The notes under the pieces: model-generated
The model's database searches: none
What the model was told of the DNA's origin: nothing
The model's input: the letters and a program-made list of their open reading frames with translations, nothing else
Assembly: GCA_017562135.1 (NCBI GenBank)
Contig: QEYB01001522.1
Location: forward strand, 434,001-498,000
Direction: 5' to 3'
Source: Dipylidium caninum
Taxonomy: Eukaryota; Platyhelminthes; Cestoda; Cyclophyllidea; Dipylidiidae
DNA length: 64,000 nt
Shown: one piece after another, positions 33,096 to 44,300 of the stretch
How positions within the stretch are numbered: the stretch's first letter is position 1
Layout: each line of letters starts with the position of its first letter
Position numbers and translations under genes: made by a program

Positions 33096-34974
33096 ACGCC
33101 TGAGACATTCCTCACCGCTATTCACCTTGTCTCTCTAAGTGCTGAGTGAATCACCTTTTGGATCGCCTTGCTAATATGCCTTCTCTCCACCTTCCAACAT
33201 ACTGCCTTGTTTATTTACTGAGACGTACAATAGAGGACCTAAAAAGAATAAAAATATTTGTGGCTTTCGGAGTCCCAGTTCCCCAGTCGAGTTTAACCTG
33301 AAAGTGTACGGACCCCGAGCGGGAGGACTTAGAGCCCGAGGTAGTGCGCAGCCTCGGAACAAGCGAATCAATTCGCCGTGAGACCCTCCAATTGAACTCT
33401 CGACTTGGGATTTCCCTAAAACTCCCCTTTTCTTTACTGCTAACACCCCGCGCCACTAGGTAAGCGTGTCCGTACTCCTCGAGAGGCGGGTCCGCTAAAT
33501 TCCTTCTCACCTCTCGGTGGTGCAGAAGTGTCCGTGTGCATCTAGGAAGTCCTGGTCATGGGCTGAGTGATCGACATCACAAAGACCGGCGAAGAGTGGT
33601 GGTAGGCGACTGTGCGGAGGGCCTGTCAGAAGCCTTTTAATGCTACCTCTTCAAGTTCAGCTGTCGATGATGCTTCCTTGAAGACCCAAAAAGTAGTTAT
33701 GTTCTCAATCTTGCAAGGCATCGTTTTTTTCTATTTATCGAGCCCATTTGTTACGGGTCAACCACTGCAATGCACTTCTCATGAGGGAATGGTTTTTATC
33801 TAGCGTACTTTCGAAGTTGAGGCTTTGTAATTTACCAGTGAAGATAAATGGGCCCCCTGCCTGTGCAACCCGCACCGGAAACTTCATCGGTTTAGTGTGG
33901 TCATGGGTTCAAGCATGGCAACGTCTACGAGGAGTTGATTGCCGAGGTGCCCAAAGCCCGTCTTTCCGCCACTTGCCATTTCTTTTGCCTTCTGCATGCA
34001 CGACAGAGTCTATCGAGCTCTTCAATAACTCAACAAACTGAATTCACGAGTTCGTTCTCGGTTTTATGCAAAATAATCTTTTTTTCAGCAATAAACCACC
34101 CCAAAATCGACAAAAGACTCAGATGCTATCTGAAAATGCCGTTGTATTTCTGCATGTGATCTCAGCTGCAACTCCCATAAAGATTTGCTAAACTGCAGTT
34201 GCCTCGTCCTAGAAGCAGGCATTTTCCCAAAAGTATAATCATCAGTGATTATCATTTCTCTCCTTTTCCTCTCCTTGCATGGCCAAGAGCCGCTCCCGGT
34301 GGGCTAGAAAGGGCTTCTTCGCGACGTCTCCATATGCACTGCCGTCGTTTTAAGCGCTCCAGCTGCACCGGCCTCGAGCCCTTTGAGCGAGTCCGACGGA
34401 CTTACTTTGACTTTAGTCGGTAAAACGCGCCACAACTTCCGACACCGTCGAATTTCCTCCCCCCACTTATAAAGCGTGAGACCCATGTGAAGCCGGTCCC
34501 AAGCTTTCCCTGGGAAGGGATTCTGCGGTAGCCGATTTGCCGTTGCCGTATTCAGCGCTGATACCGTAGTACTGTGCATTGCCACTCACACGGTGTTCTC
34601 TGCACACTGGTAAAGTCATCAAAAGGCGTCGGAAACACTCTGAAAGTCGAAATTGTGGTCAGCGCCATAGGCCATTGGCAGGCCGCGGTTGAGTACCGCG
34701 CGGAGGACCAGACGAGGGCGACCACGTGACCAGACGAGTTCACGCCAACACGAATGTGCCTTAACGTGGACGTCCCCGTAAATGTTGTCGGGTGAGCCGT
34801 GCTTCCTTTGGCCTGTGTGCTGACGCATAAATGAGCCCAAAATGCCACGAAAAAGGTTAATTCGAGAGCGGCATATATTTCCTTATTCTCTCAGCACCGT
34901 ACGTAATCCCCTCCAATTGAGGAGTTGTCTTCTGACCAAGTCACAAAATCGCCAACCCCAACTTCTGCACGCAG
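33096..34974. other. GC-rich stretch without assigned gene
   Basis: Several overlapping frames on both strands. The plus frame ending at 34423 (segment RRFKRSSCTGLEPFERVRRT) reaches a GTAAAA donor-like site and could be an exon, but its phase does not join the exon at 34975. I make no gene call. Confidence 0.35.
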
Positions 34975-35641
34975 TCTGGGCTGGATTGGTGGGCACTTTG
35001 TTAACCTTCTTGCACTACTGTTATGCGAGAGTCACTCCGACAGTGCACAGGTTCCCCTCGTCAGAGCTGTGAGTTAAGCGTAGGGGGCGGAGGTTACTTC
35101 CGCACCCACCTCCGACGGGTCACAGCTACAGACATGCGCCACCCGGAGCCCCTCTCGTGGTTGCAGACACCGTGCGACCTTCTCTGTTAGACATTTATCT
35201 TCAAAACTACGACTCACTGGGGCATTGTCACCGACCGGAAAGGTCTGTACGAACATACCTTTGTACGATTAATTTGTAGAACAATCAATTTCTACTCTCT
35301 GCTTGGCGGAAAAGCGCATGTGAAAATGGGGGAAAACTGGGCAAATCGGTGATTCACAAAGTTAACTAAGCCTGTTGGTGCGGACGCAGGCGCATGCCCG
35401 TCGTCGCCTCTCGATTCATCCGCCTACCGGAGCACACTTCGACGTGTGGCGGAGGCTGTTAGCCCGCGGTGTAGCCTTCCTCTCCGTCACCGCTGTCCCG
35501 TTCCTCGGCCCCTCCAGCTCCCCCGCATCCCACCGCCTATCCTACCCGGTCTGGGGAGTACGGGGTAAACTCGCTCGCCTGGTCATTGTAGTGCCCGTCC
35601 TGCTGTTCGCAATTCTTCCAATGCTGTACCGTGTGTGCTGA
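34975..35641 (+). CDS. Candidate two-exon fragment of an unidentified membrane protein
   Basis: Two phase-compatible plus-strand segments. The first, 34975-35068, lies between a strong acceptor (CAACTTCTGCACGCAG) and a GTGAGT donor and encodes WAGLVGTLLTFLHYCYARVT, a helix-like stretch, then a Ser/Pro linker. The second, 35371-35641, starts after an AG at 35370 in the matching phase and encodes a basic region, a hydrophobic stretch (GVAFLSVTAVPFLG) and a strong C-terminal helix (LVIVVPVLLFAILPMLY) before TGA. Upstream exons with a start were not found and I recognise no family; the second acceptor is weak. It could be the 3' end of a multipass protein or a coincidence in GC-rich DNA. Confidence 0.33.
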
Positions 35642-36169
35642 AATACCCTGGAGTAAAGGCTTGGGGGCACTTATAAAGGACAAGGCTTTCCAGGCATCTG
35701 CGGGGAGACTAGACTCACCTCATCTTCCATGTTTCAGAGGTTGAACCACCAACTTAGTAATGATACTACCAAGCACAAATTAGCTGCTCAGTTTGCTCCG
35801 ATGACAGAAGAAATCTCGACCAGGGCTTTGACTGGCCTCGCTTGAGACCGATCGGGAGTAATTTGGCCACAGGGACTGCATTTGACCTTGTACAACAGGA
35901 GAAAACTCCTAGAAAATAGCTGCGTCTGTGACGTGAAAGTAAAAGAAAAGAATGTTTTGACTAGAATGAACCTGCGCCCTTCGTGTGTGGCTGTCTTCGA
36001 GTGTTTAGCAGAGAAGTGCCAATTTGTTTGCTCTCGATTAACTTTGTTTACACATGGATCTAACTTCTAAGTTCAAAGCTATAAATTATGTACTTTCGTT
36101 TGCAACTTGCAGTTCAGAATTTTGATCGTGCCCTTATAAGAAATTATGGCTTGCCCCTCCTTCCTCAAG

Positions 36170-36304
36170 AAGTCGCCAAACGCACATGCCGCCGATGGAG
36201 AAGGCGGTGGCTGCCCGTGAGGAGCTGACAAAGCAGCCCCGTCGCCGAAACGCATCCCGCCGACCGAGAGGGCGTTCGTCAGTGGTCGTCCAGCCGCCGC
36301 CCTA
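36170..36304 (+). CDS. Candidate basic terminal exon with poly(A) signal
   Basis: After a long pyrimidine tract and AG (CCCCTCCTTCCTCAAG) a frame of about 45 codons runs to TAA near 36304. It includes MEKAVAAREELTKQ and the Arg-rich PRRRNASRRPRGR. AATAAA follows about 20 bp after the stop. The combination resembles a 3'-terminal exon, but its phase does not join the membrane-protein segment at 35371-35641 and no other exon was found. Confidence 0.25.
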
Positions 36305-39300
36305 ATTGCTGACCGAATGCAGAATAAAGTATGGAAAAGAAGCGAAGTTCCTAGTAGAAGTAACTTAAAGCCATCTAGTTATTTATTTATCTATTTACAA
36401 ATTTAATGAAGTAGGAGAGACACTTCAGAAATCTAAGTTCTAGTGAATTCAACACGAAACCAAATCTTCCATTGTCCCACTCCGGACTTTTGGCTGATCA
36501 AGTCGTGTTTGGAAGTGGAATCCTGCCCGATGGAAGTGAATAAGGGCCGTTGTCACTATCGCTTAATAGCATAATTGCGAGGATAAAACCTCCGGTTTCT
36601 TGCCAAAGGTACACGGCCCCACACAAATGGCTGGGTTTCCCAAATTATTCCGAGGTTCACACATCAGCGGACACGCGTGCTATAGAAGTCTATCTTGAAT
36701 GTCCTCGACCACAGTTATTCTGACAATAACTCTCAAAGTCCAAATGATCCACCATTCTGCGCTCCACCATCCACGACAGACTCTGTCGCGAGGCGTCACA
36801 GAGGCCACCACGTGCTCCTCCGCGCCCACGTGCGAGTAGTGGCCGAGTAAATTTGGGCGGGAGAAACCGAGGGGGCGGGCGCAGTGGCCCAACTTTTTGA
36901 GCCTTCGTGCAGCGCCAGCGTTCGGATCCTCGCCGTGACTGCTTCATCTCCACGGCTTGTATTTCCTCGTCACGGCGCACCAACAAGTCGATGGCGTCAC
37001 TTGGCAAGATAAAATTTTTATCAGACATTTTTGCAAAATTTACTTCTGCAAATTACACGCGCTTAGTACTGAATTCTATTAGCAAACATGGAATATTTTA
37101 CAGATTTATTAAAATACATGGTGTAGAACGGCGATGGTGCGTGCTTGGGCAACATTCCCAACCCCCAGGAGCAAGTTTAATTGTTCCGTGCCAAAATTCA
37201 ATGAAATACAAGTGACAAAATCAAAACTGTGTCGGCGGCAACAGTTGTTCTAGGTCCTCGGGTGAAACAAAACGGTTAAGATAAGTGCGCCAGGCCTTCA
37301 CTGAAGCGCTGCGCTGCGTTGGGTGCCCCTTAACTTTTGGCTGCCCTGCTTAATCACTCCATCCAACGATCCGTCAGTTAAGATCACGTGGTGAAGGAGA
37401 ACAGCTGCAGAAGAGAGTCCAAATTTTCTTCGGTTATTTCAATTACTCAGTCAAGAGGGAAGTGACATTTGTTATGCGACTTTTCAACGAGTTATGGAGC
37501 CTATGCCGGTTAATCGGTGGGTGTGGCCTCACCATTTATAAAATTACTCGCTCCCCCGTTTTGCCCAAAATTCAGGGCATTTAACATCAAAAGTAGACTT
37601 TATTATTGCCAAGAAACTTGTCTTTCCCATGGCGACCAATTATTTTTTCTCGTATCAAACGAGCATAGAGAATTCCCGAACAACCTTTTCTACTTAGGTA
37701 AACACTGTCGTGCACTTTTACGGCGCCCCAACTTGACGTTGCGCAGACCGTTTGACAGGTGAAATGACTCGTGTAATCCCGCCTTCGGAGAGACGACGTC
37801 TTGGAGGCGGCGGCACTCAGAAGGCGCCTAAATAACCGCCCGCGAGCGCCTCGAGACTGTCGCGCCTCTTACCGTTTCGAGGAAGGGTTCGACGGTGAGC
37901 GAAGAGTCCACCGCCGCGGAGACGATGCGTAAACGATCATAGCATCTGTTTAAAGCTTAAGCCTTACCGACAAACACTTCCGTGGAGACGAGGCCTACGA
38001 GCGCCGTGACACGCCCCGTCTCCTCGGCCCACCAAGCCGCAAGAGGTCCATGCCTCTTTCATTTGCAAATAATAAGACTGCGTTGCATTCATTGGCCGTC
38101 GAGGGGGCGTGCGAACACCCCAACAAGACGCTATCCAAAGCGCCTACCACTGAGTGGGGCCGACGTCATTCGCAGATGGGGTGGAGAGAAATCATGGACA
38201 TGAATACGAGATTTTATAGTAGCGGGCGGACCACCTGCTGACTACCGCCTCCGCCGGAGGCTCGGAGGGTGGTTTGATGGATGCGCCACTCGACTTCATG
38301 TCATGACGCCACAAAAGATGTGGCTGAATTGTCAAGTCTGGTAGTGATTTTATCTCACCACCGGAAAGTTCGTTTAACGTCGACTACGAATTTCCCCTTT
38401 CAGCAGACTAGGGAGTGAACTACGCCGAATTGTTTACCTTAGCCATTTTTTGGAAATATCCACTGTGTTTAACCTTTTAGAAATCAGAGTAAGTAACTTT
38501 TTAATTTAGTATTATTCAAACTTCTGTTGTTCCACTTGAGAAAGCGGGACTGCCAAAGCGATAGAGAACGTCACCCAAGCCTGGAGACTTAAAGAAATGC
38601 TGTTGCAACCGTTCTGCCTAACGGTGGTAGAGAATGGCCAAGGACCATACGAGCAACCGAATTGACATCGCCAGGCTTTTGCGTCCTCTCCCTCAACCGC
38701 CGCCGACACGGGCGGCCATCATTTCCCCCGACGAGTCCAATCCCACGAGCGAGTAGTCATTTTCAGCGCACTCGAGTCCCCAGTTGTTTTCATCCCACTT
38801 GGTTAGCAACTCGTAGCGGTAGTTTCAGAGGAAACAGCCTCTCCCGTTTGGCAAATAAGTTGCCCATTTAGTCAAAACTGACGCAATAGGGGAGAAAATG
38901 ACTGTCCCATTTTGCGCATACCTGGTCCCATGCTATCGAGCCTTTCAGCCGAAGGGACCTGCCACGCCCCTACCCACCACTCCGCTATGTCAAGGCTTCT
39001 CACGGTTCAGCGACGATGTCCGGGATAATCTCTCCTTCTAAATGTGTGCATAACACGGCGAATTGTGACGCGTGTGACAGTTGAACAGCTGCGTAACGGT
39101 GCCGTGGTGTCGCTAAGGCGGGACTAAGACGAGGATATAAGAAAAGTCATTGGAGTGCGATGGCAACACACGGGCGGCTGTTGAAACCGGCGGTCCTTCG
39201 CAGTCACGCCCACTGTGAGCACCGGCGAGGATAGCCTCACACCTAAACGCCCCTGAGGCGAAAAACACTTCATCTGGAAGGTGGTATTCATGAAGACAGC

Positions 39301-41188
39301 CCTACAAGTAATGCGATTTGGCATGATGCTGAGATGTTCGCATACTACTTTCACTGTAATTCCTTGAAGTGACTCCCTTTAAGCAGCGTCTCAACCCGCA
39401 AAAATAAAAGATTTTTATCTGCTTTACGTTTCTAACCCACACCGGCTCAGGGCAAGTGAATCTCGTCTAACATTGTCTGCACAACTCGAAGGCCTTTAAT
39501 CCTAGAAGAGGCCCCAAGGTGTCCGATTTGTGAAGAGGTCAGAGCTGTAAGTAAAGATGACGAATTCGAGAAAATTTCCAACAATCATGATACAAGAAAT
39601 ATGTTTCGGTGCTCTTTGAAGACTGAGTGATCACGCTGATCCGTCTGATTTTGCCTTACTTGCGTTCAGGTGATCGGGCGGGCTTTGCTACCAGTTATGG
39701 AGTGCACAATCAGTAATACACGTTTTTCTCCGAGAACTTAAACCTATCCAAATGATATTTTCAAACCTTAGGAAAATGATTTCTATCATGGCCTACTCTT
39801 CCGCTTATAACTACGGGAAACTGTCAAACATAAAAAAATATGAAAAGAAATTCAGGCGATTGCTGCTGCTGCTGCTGCTGCTGATGACGCTGGTGCCGAT
39901 GCTGTTACCGCCACCGGAGCGCAGAGGGGCAGGGAGAAATCGGACGGTGCTGGGTCCTCCGAAGTGCTCCCTTCGCACATGAGTGTGTTTGGGTGTGGGT
40001 TGGTCCACCTCAATTATTCTTTGCAGGAATTTCGGGAATGTTGGGCCGAATTAGATCGCCATTAAGGCGATACTTATAGGATGTTGCACGAAGAATTTTA
40101 TGAGCGGATTAAGGCCCTGAAATAGCCAGAGCGTAAAACACATCAAATATGCTGCACCCCCACCTATCTGGGAAGCAGTCGCCCTGTTGAATATGGATGA
40201 TTTCGTTGCCTACTTTTAATATGAAAAATCCGGCCTTGACTGTTTACCACTTTGATAGGCAAGTACCTTTTTGGGATTCCACGCCTTTTAGGTACTAATG
40301 GAATGCGCAATCTGCTTTTCTCGCGCAATATGGAGCGAGGAATTAGTGTCTTTATCTATTGCCAGGCAAGAGGCTGGTAAGAAAAACAATTTCCTGCCTT
40401 CCCCGTGTCCGCTCCACCGCTTGCCGGTGGTACGGATAGAAGAAACCTCTTTGAAAGAACGTGGGTCAGCCGCTGATCCTGCGCGGTTTAGAACCCCATC
40501 GTCCGTAGGAGGTTCGTCCATCATCACGCGTATTGACTGGCGCAAGTGCGTCTCGGCCGGCTCTTCTTACTCTCAGTAATACACATTATTTCTGTGCCTT
40601 TCCTTTTGGCACCTTTATTGAGTTTGAAATACTCGAACCATCACCAAAGACAATACGAGTTTGTTTTCTCGCCCGTTTTATTTCTAATAGCCATTTTTCT
40701 GGATCAAAAAATTGCCTCTATTGTCAGCAGGTTTAAAACTTGGCTCACATCGTAAACGCCCTTTGAGTCTATTAGAGAAAGTTCGGCTCCTCGTCGCCTT
40801 TGCTGCTCACCTCCGATGCACCCCACTGACTGTCTCATCTTATCTTTCCCAGCCGTCGAGATATCATGCTGCTAGCAAACAAAAGCTCCTTTTCACTAGA
40901 TAACAGCTGGTTTCTGTTTGATTCAGGTGCGTACACTGTATTGTGTTTGCCTCCTTCTGGGGAGCATGGCTACAAAAAAGCGCATATTCGCAGCAGTGCG
41001 ATTGTTTTCTCAGGCAACCGGATACCATTTGGCTGTTGGTGGCTTCTCGTTAGAGTGTACCTTTTAACCTGCAATATTTCTGTCAGTTTATTGTGACTTT
41101 CTCATTCCAGCGAAATATTCCCTCTTCGGTTATAATTCTCCAAACATTTGGTATTTAAGTCCTCCGGTGGGGTTAACCATGGTCTTAC
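36305..41188. other. 4.9-kb region, nothing assigned
   Basis: Mixed composition with locally GC-rich, CpG-containing parts near 36.8 and 37.8-38.2 kb. A minus frame starting at 37028 (MSDKNFILPSDAIDLLVRRD) reads like a first exon, but no good donor follows. A CTG repeat lies at 39861-39883. No gene supported. Confidence 0.4.
39861..39883. repeat. CTG/CAG trinucleotide repeat
   Basis: Seven to eight perfect TGC units. In the plus frame it gives poly-Leu, in the minus frames poly-Ser, poly-Ala or poly-Gln; neither frame is supported as coding. Confidence 0.85.
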
Positions 41189-41366
41189 CAGTCTTCCTGT
41201 GTGGTACTTGACATTTATGTCCGGCAACTCAACTGCAGGAGCGGGCAGAAGGAGCGTGTCCGGGGAGACCGCACTCGACATCTGGCAGATGCCACCTCGC
41301 AGAGCGCTGCTGGTCGGGGAGGCGCCGGCGCTGGGAGATGACACTTCGTCGGTACACTGAATGCCT
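41189..41366 (-). CDS. Candidate internal exon of an unidentified minus-strand gene
   Basis: A 178-bp minus segment between a pyrimidine-rich acceptor ending TGATCTAG and a consensus donor GTAAGA, phase 2 in and phase 0 out. It encodes a Ser/Pro-rich stretch (EVSSPSAGASPTSSALRG) and then SPDTLLLPAPAVELPDINVK. The composition suggests a disordered regulatory segment. No partner exon or family found; a second open frame overlaps it on the same strand, which weakens the case. Confidence 0.33.
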
Positions 41367-44300
41367 CTAGATCAACAGAGGCGGGTTCTACTGTCTCAAG
41401 CACAGGGGCCTATTTTTGCCTCCTAATGCGTTTTAAGTAGACTGTTGTCCAAACTATGGGGAAAACTCGACTATACCTCTTGGCTCCTCATTCGTTCGAC
41501 ATATAATCATAACTTTTTACCAAGAGGAGACACGGAGTCTGATTGGTAGAGTTGGAAGCAGCTGCTAATTCGTCACGAGTCAAATTGGGATGAGACCTGC
41601 CAACCGCCTTCCGCGCGTTGCTCGATAGAGCGTCGGAGACACGAGCGCAGTTGAACAAAATGAAGGCCTCATGGAGCTCAGTCGCGGACTGCTCTATAGT
41701 GGGTAAATCGAGGCAGTGGCTCCACTAAAAGCACGGAGGATATCCGACTCCCTTGCAGCCAAAAGGTGCACCGCCCCGTTCGACACAACCTGGTGGCGCT
41801 AAGGTGAAAACCGGTGCCTTCGTCCACCTTAGGAGGACAGTTCTAAGGATAGACGCCTTGTCTACGTACGTATTTAGTCAGTTATTCGTAAATGTCCACC
41901 AGTCCGGAACAGCCATTTCCCTAAACCCATCCTATCGTCTCAATGACATCGGCAAATTCTTCTGCCGTGCATGTGATTCTCCCAACCAAATCACGCAGAT
42001 CGCGGTATGACAGAAGGCAGATTATGCAACCAATGCCAGTTCTGTGACTAGTAGTAGCATAATTCTGTACGCCGAAGCGATTCTATCAAACCCCGCGAAA
42101 GAGCTCACCGGGGCTGGTCTGATCATCGCTACTGCAAGGAGAACAAGCGAACAATGGATGGGCGCACCAAGTGGACTTAAAACCCACGGGTGGGGTGGGA
42201 CAGCGCCCCTCTGAGGAGAACCGAGAGATTTCTGGCTGTGGGAGAAACGAAATGTTGACAAAGTAAGACCTCTCAAAATGGGGTGGTGTAAATGCGACTG
42301 TACATGAATTTGCAATGATGTCCAGACGATACTTTCTAAATAAACACATTTCTTTATGCTTCCTAAGTCACAAAACACCGTTGAAGGTGCTTCACTAACC
42401 TCTGAATAATTAAATCAGAGCCTACGATGTTCTTCTCCGAAATGTCGAGTGAGCGACCTGGCTGGGGTGATTAGAACTTCGAGTGTCAAATGCCTAATGC
42501 TCAGGCACTGAGCTTGTAGCTCGATGACATTCCAGTGCTCCTGATAATCTAGTTAAAATCACCACCACTTTCTGAAAATTGACTCGTTTCCCGTTATTGG
42601 ATGGAATCCTTTTTATAGATGGAACAGTGGCGTGAGTGTCGTCTGAATGGAGGGGAAGTTTCCTCATATAGACGCTGACAATTCGAGAACACGGACAGTC
42701 TCGGTACTCTGAATCGGTTTTCCTGCTTAAATAATTTGATTCGTGCTGAAATAAAGGAATTTTCCGACCTTAAAGGGTGAACGGGCTCAGAGTACTCGGT
42801 TCGCAAGCGTAATGCGAGCGGAAGAATGGCCGACTGTAGACGGGGGGATAACACGCGACTCGGGGAAAAGCATTAGCACCCGGTGAAGACGGAAGAGCAG
42901 CCTGCTCGTGGGGCGCGAAATGTCGCCAACTCGTGTGAGGGCGAAATCGTGTTCACGTGAGCTTCAAGCCCCGGCCGAACTAATTCCTCATGGCAGTGGG
43001 GTGCTGCCACTCACTTCATGTGTCGCGGGAGTGCTCGCGAGGGAGGCCACAATTGCCGCGGGCTGGGAAGCTCTCGCCCAGTCCACGCACTCGCCCATTT
43101 GAAGTGGGCTTAGTGCGCTCAACGCTGACATGCCGGGCCACGTTGCGCGATTAGGATAAATGGCCTCGCGTAAGTCTGTGTGTGCTTATCAAATACAATC
43201 TACAGTGCTTTTACAACGCATTTGAAGAATAATGTCTAATTACTGCGACCAAAATTTCTGACAGTTGCTGTATCTCTTCGGCATCGCAGTTTTAGAGGGC
43301 AATTGCCTCCAACACGCAGTGACGTAAGGAGCACTGCCTCACTGAGGTGTCCACCGAAACACCGCCCGTTTTGCTCAGCTGCAAAAGGCTGCAACTGCTA
43401 CAGACGGCATTTTGGAAATTGCCTTCCTCCTTCCTACGAAGGCGATTTTACCGCAAGTTAAAATGCTCATACGTGGCCTCCTGCGGGCAGTGGTGACATT
43501 TTAGGGATTCGGCCCGATGACTTTTCAAGGCTGCCGTATATAACAAATATTAGTATTTGAAAGCAAGAAGTGCTGGAAAAAGCAGTTTTTCATTTGCCAA
43601 AGTGAAGCTACCAGGAGGAATTTAACATACCAAATGAATATGAATGTGGCACTGTTAGCACTTTCCTGGAGTTAATACAGCCGGTGAAACAAATCCGAGA
43701 ATCGTGCGTGCATTTCAAAATGAGAAAGTGGCTTCTATTTCGCCTAACCCGATTACTTTTACCGCACTGAATTGCAGGAGACGGTTTATGACAAAGCATG
43801 AGCTGCTCTTTACGGTGGCACAGGTGGGCCCAAGGTTCATTAGAAGAGGCCACTAGGCAGTAAAGAACTGGCGAAAGGGGCAAAACCACCCATTTCGGAG
43901 GAATTATTCCATTAATTTCTGCAAAGTGGTATTAACACGATCCGTAGAAGCATTAAGGAGTTTAGTATTTACAAAGGCCGAGTTAGCCTTAACGAATAGC
44001 TGTAGCTGCTAAAATGAGTACTGACACGAAGTCGAAGAAACGGGGGCATCTCCTCCGATTCGTACGACCGGAGCCGGGTCTCCTAATGTCTGCGTCGCTG
44101 AAGTCATACAGCGGGTTGACTACTGCGTTTCCGGAGTCGACTCCTGCAATAACACCGCAGGTGAACGAGATGGAAGAGGCCGCAGGTGTCCGTGAGGGAG
44201 GTGTCGGCAACTAATCCACAGGTTCCGAGTATGTCCCGATGACTTCGCACGGCGTCGTCCGAACATGCGACGTGCGCAGCGCGATGGCACGGAGTCATCT

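Noticed and set aside
34975..35641. Assignment of the membrane exons to the PAQR family
   Set aside because: One helix looked similar to PAQR4, but the conserved His/Asp motifs and the NSHQ-type C-terminal motif were not found.
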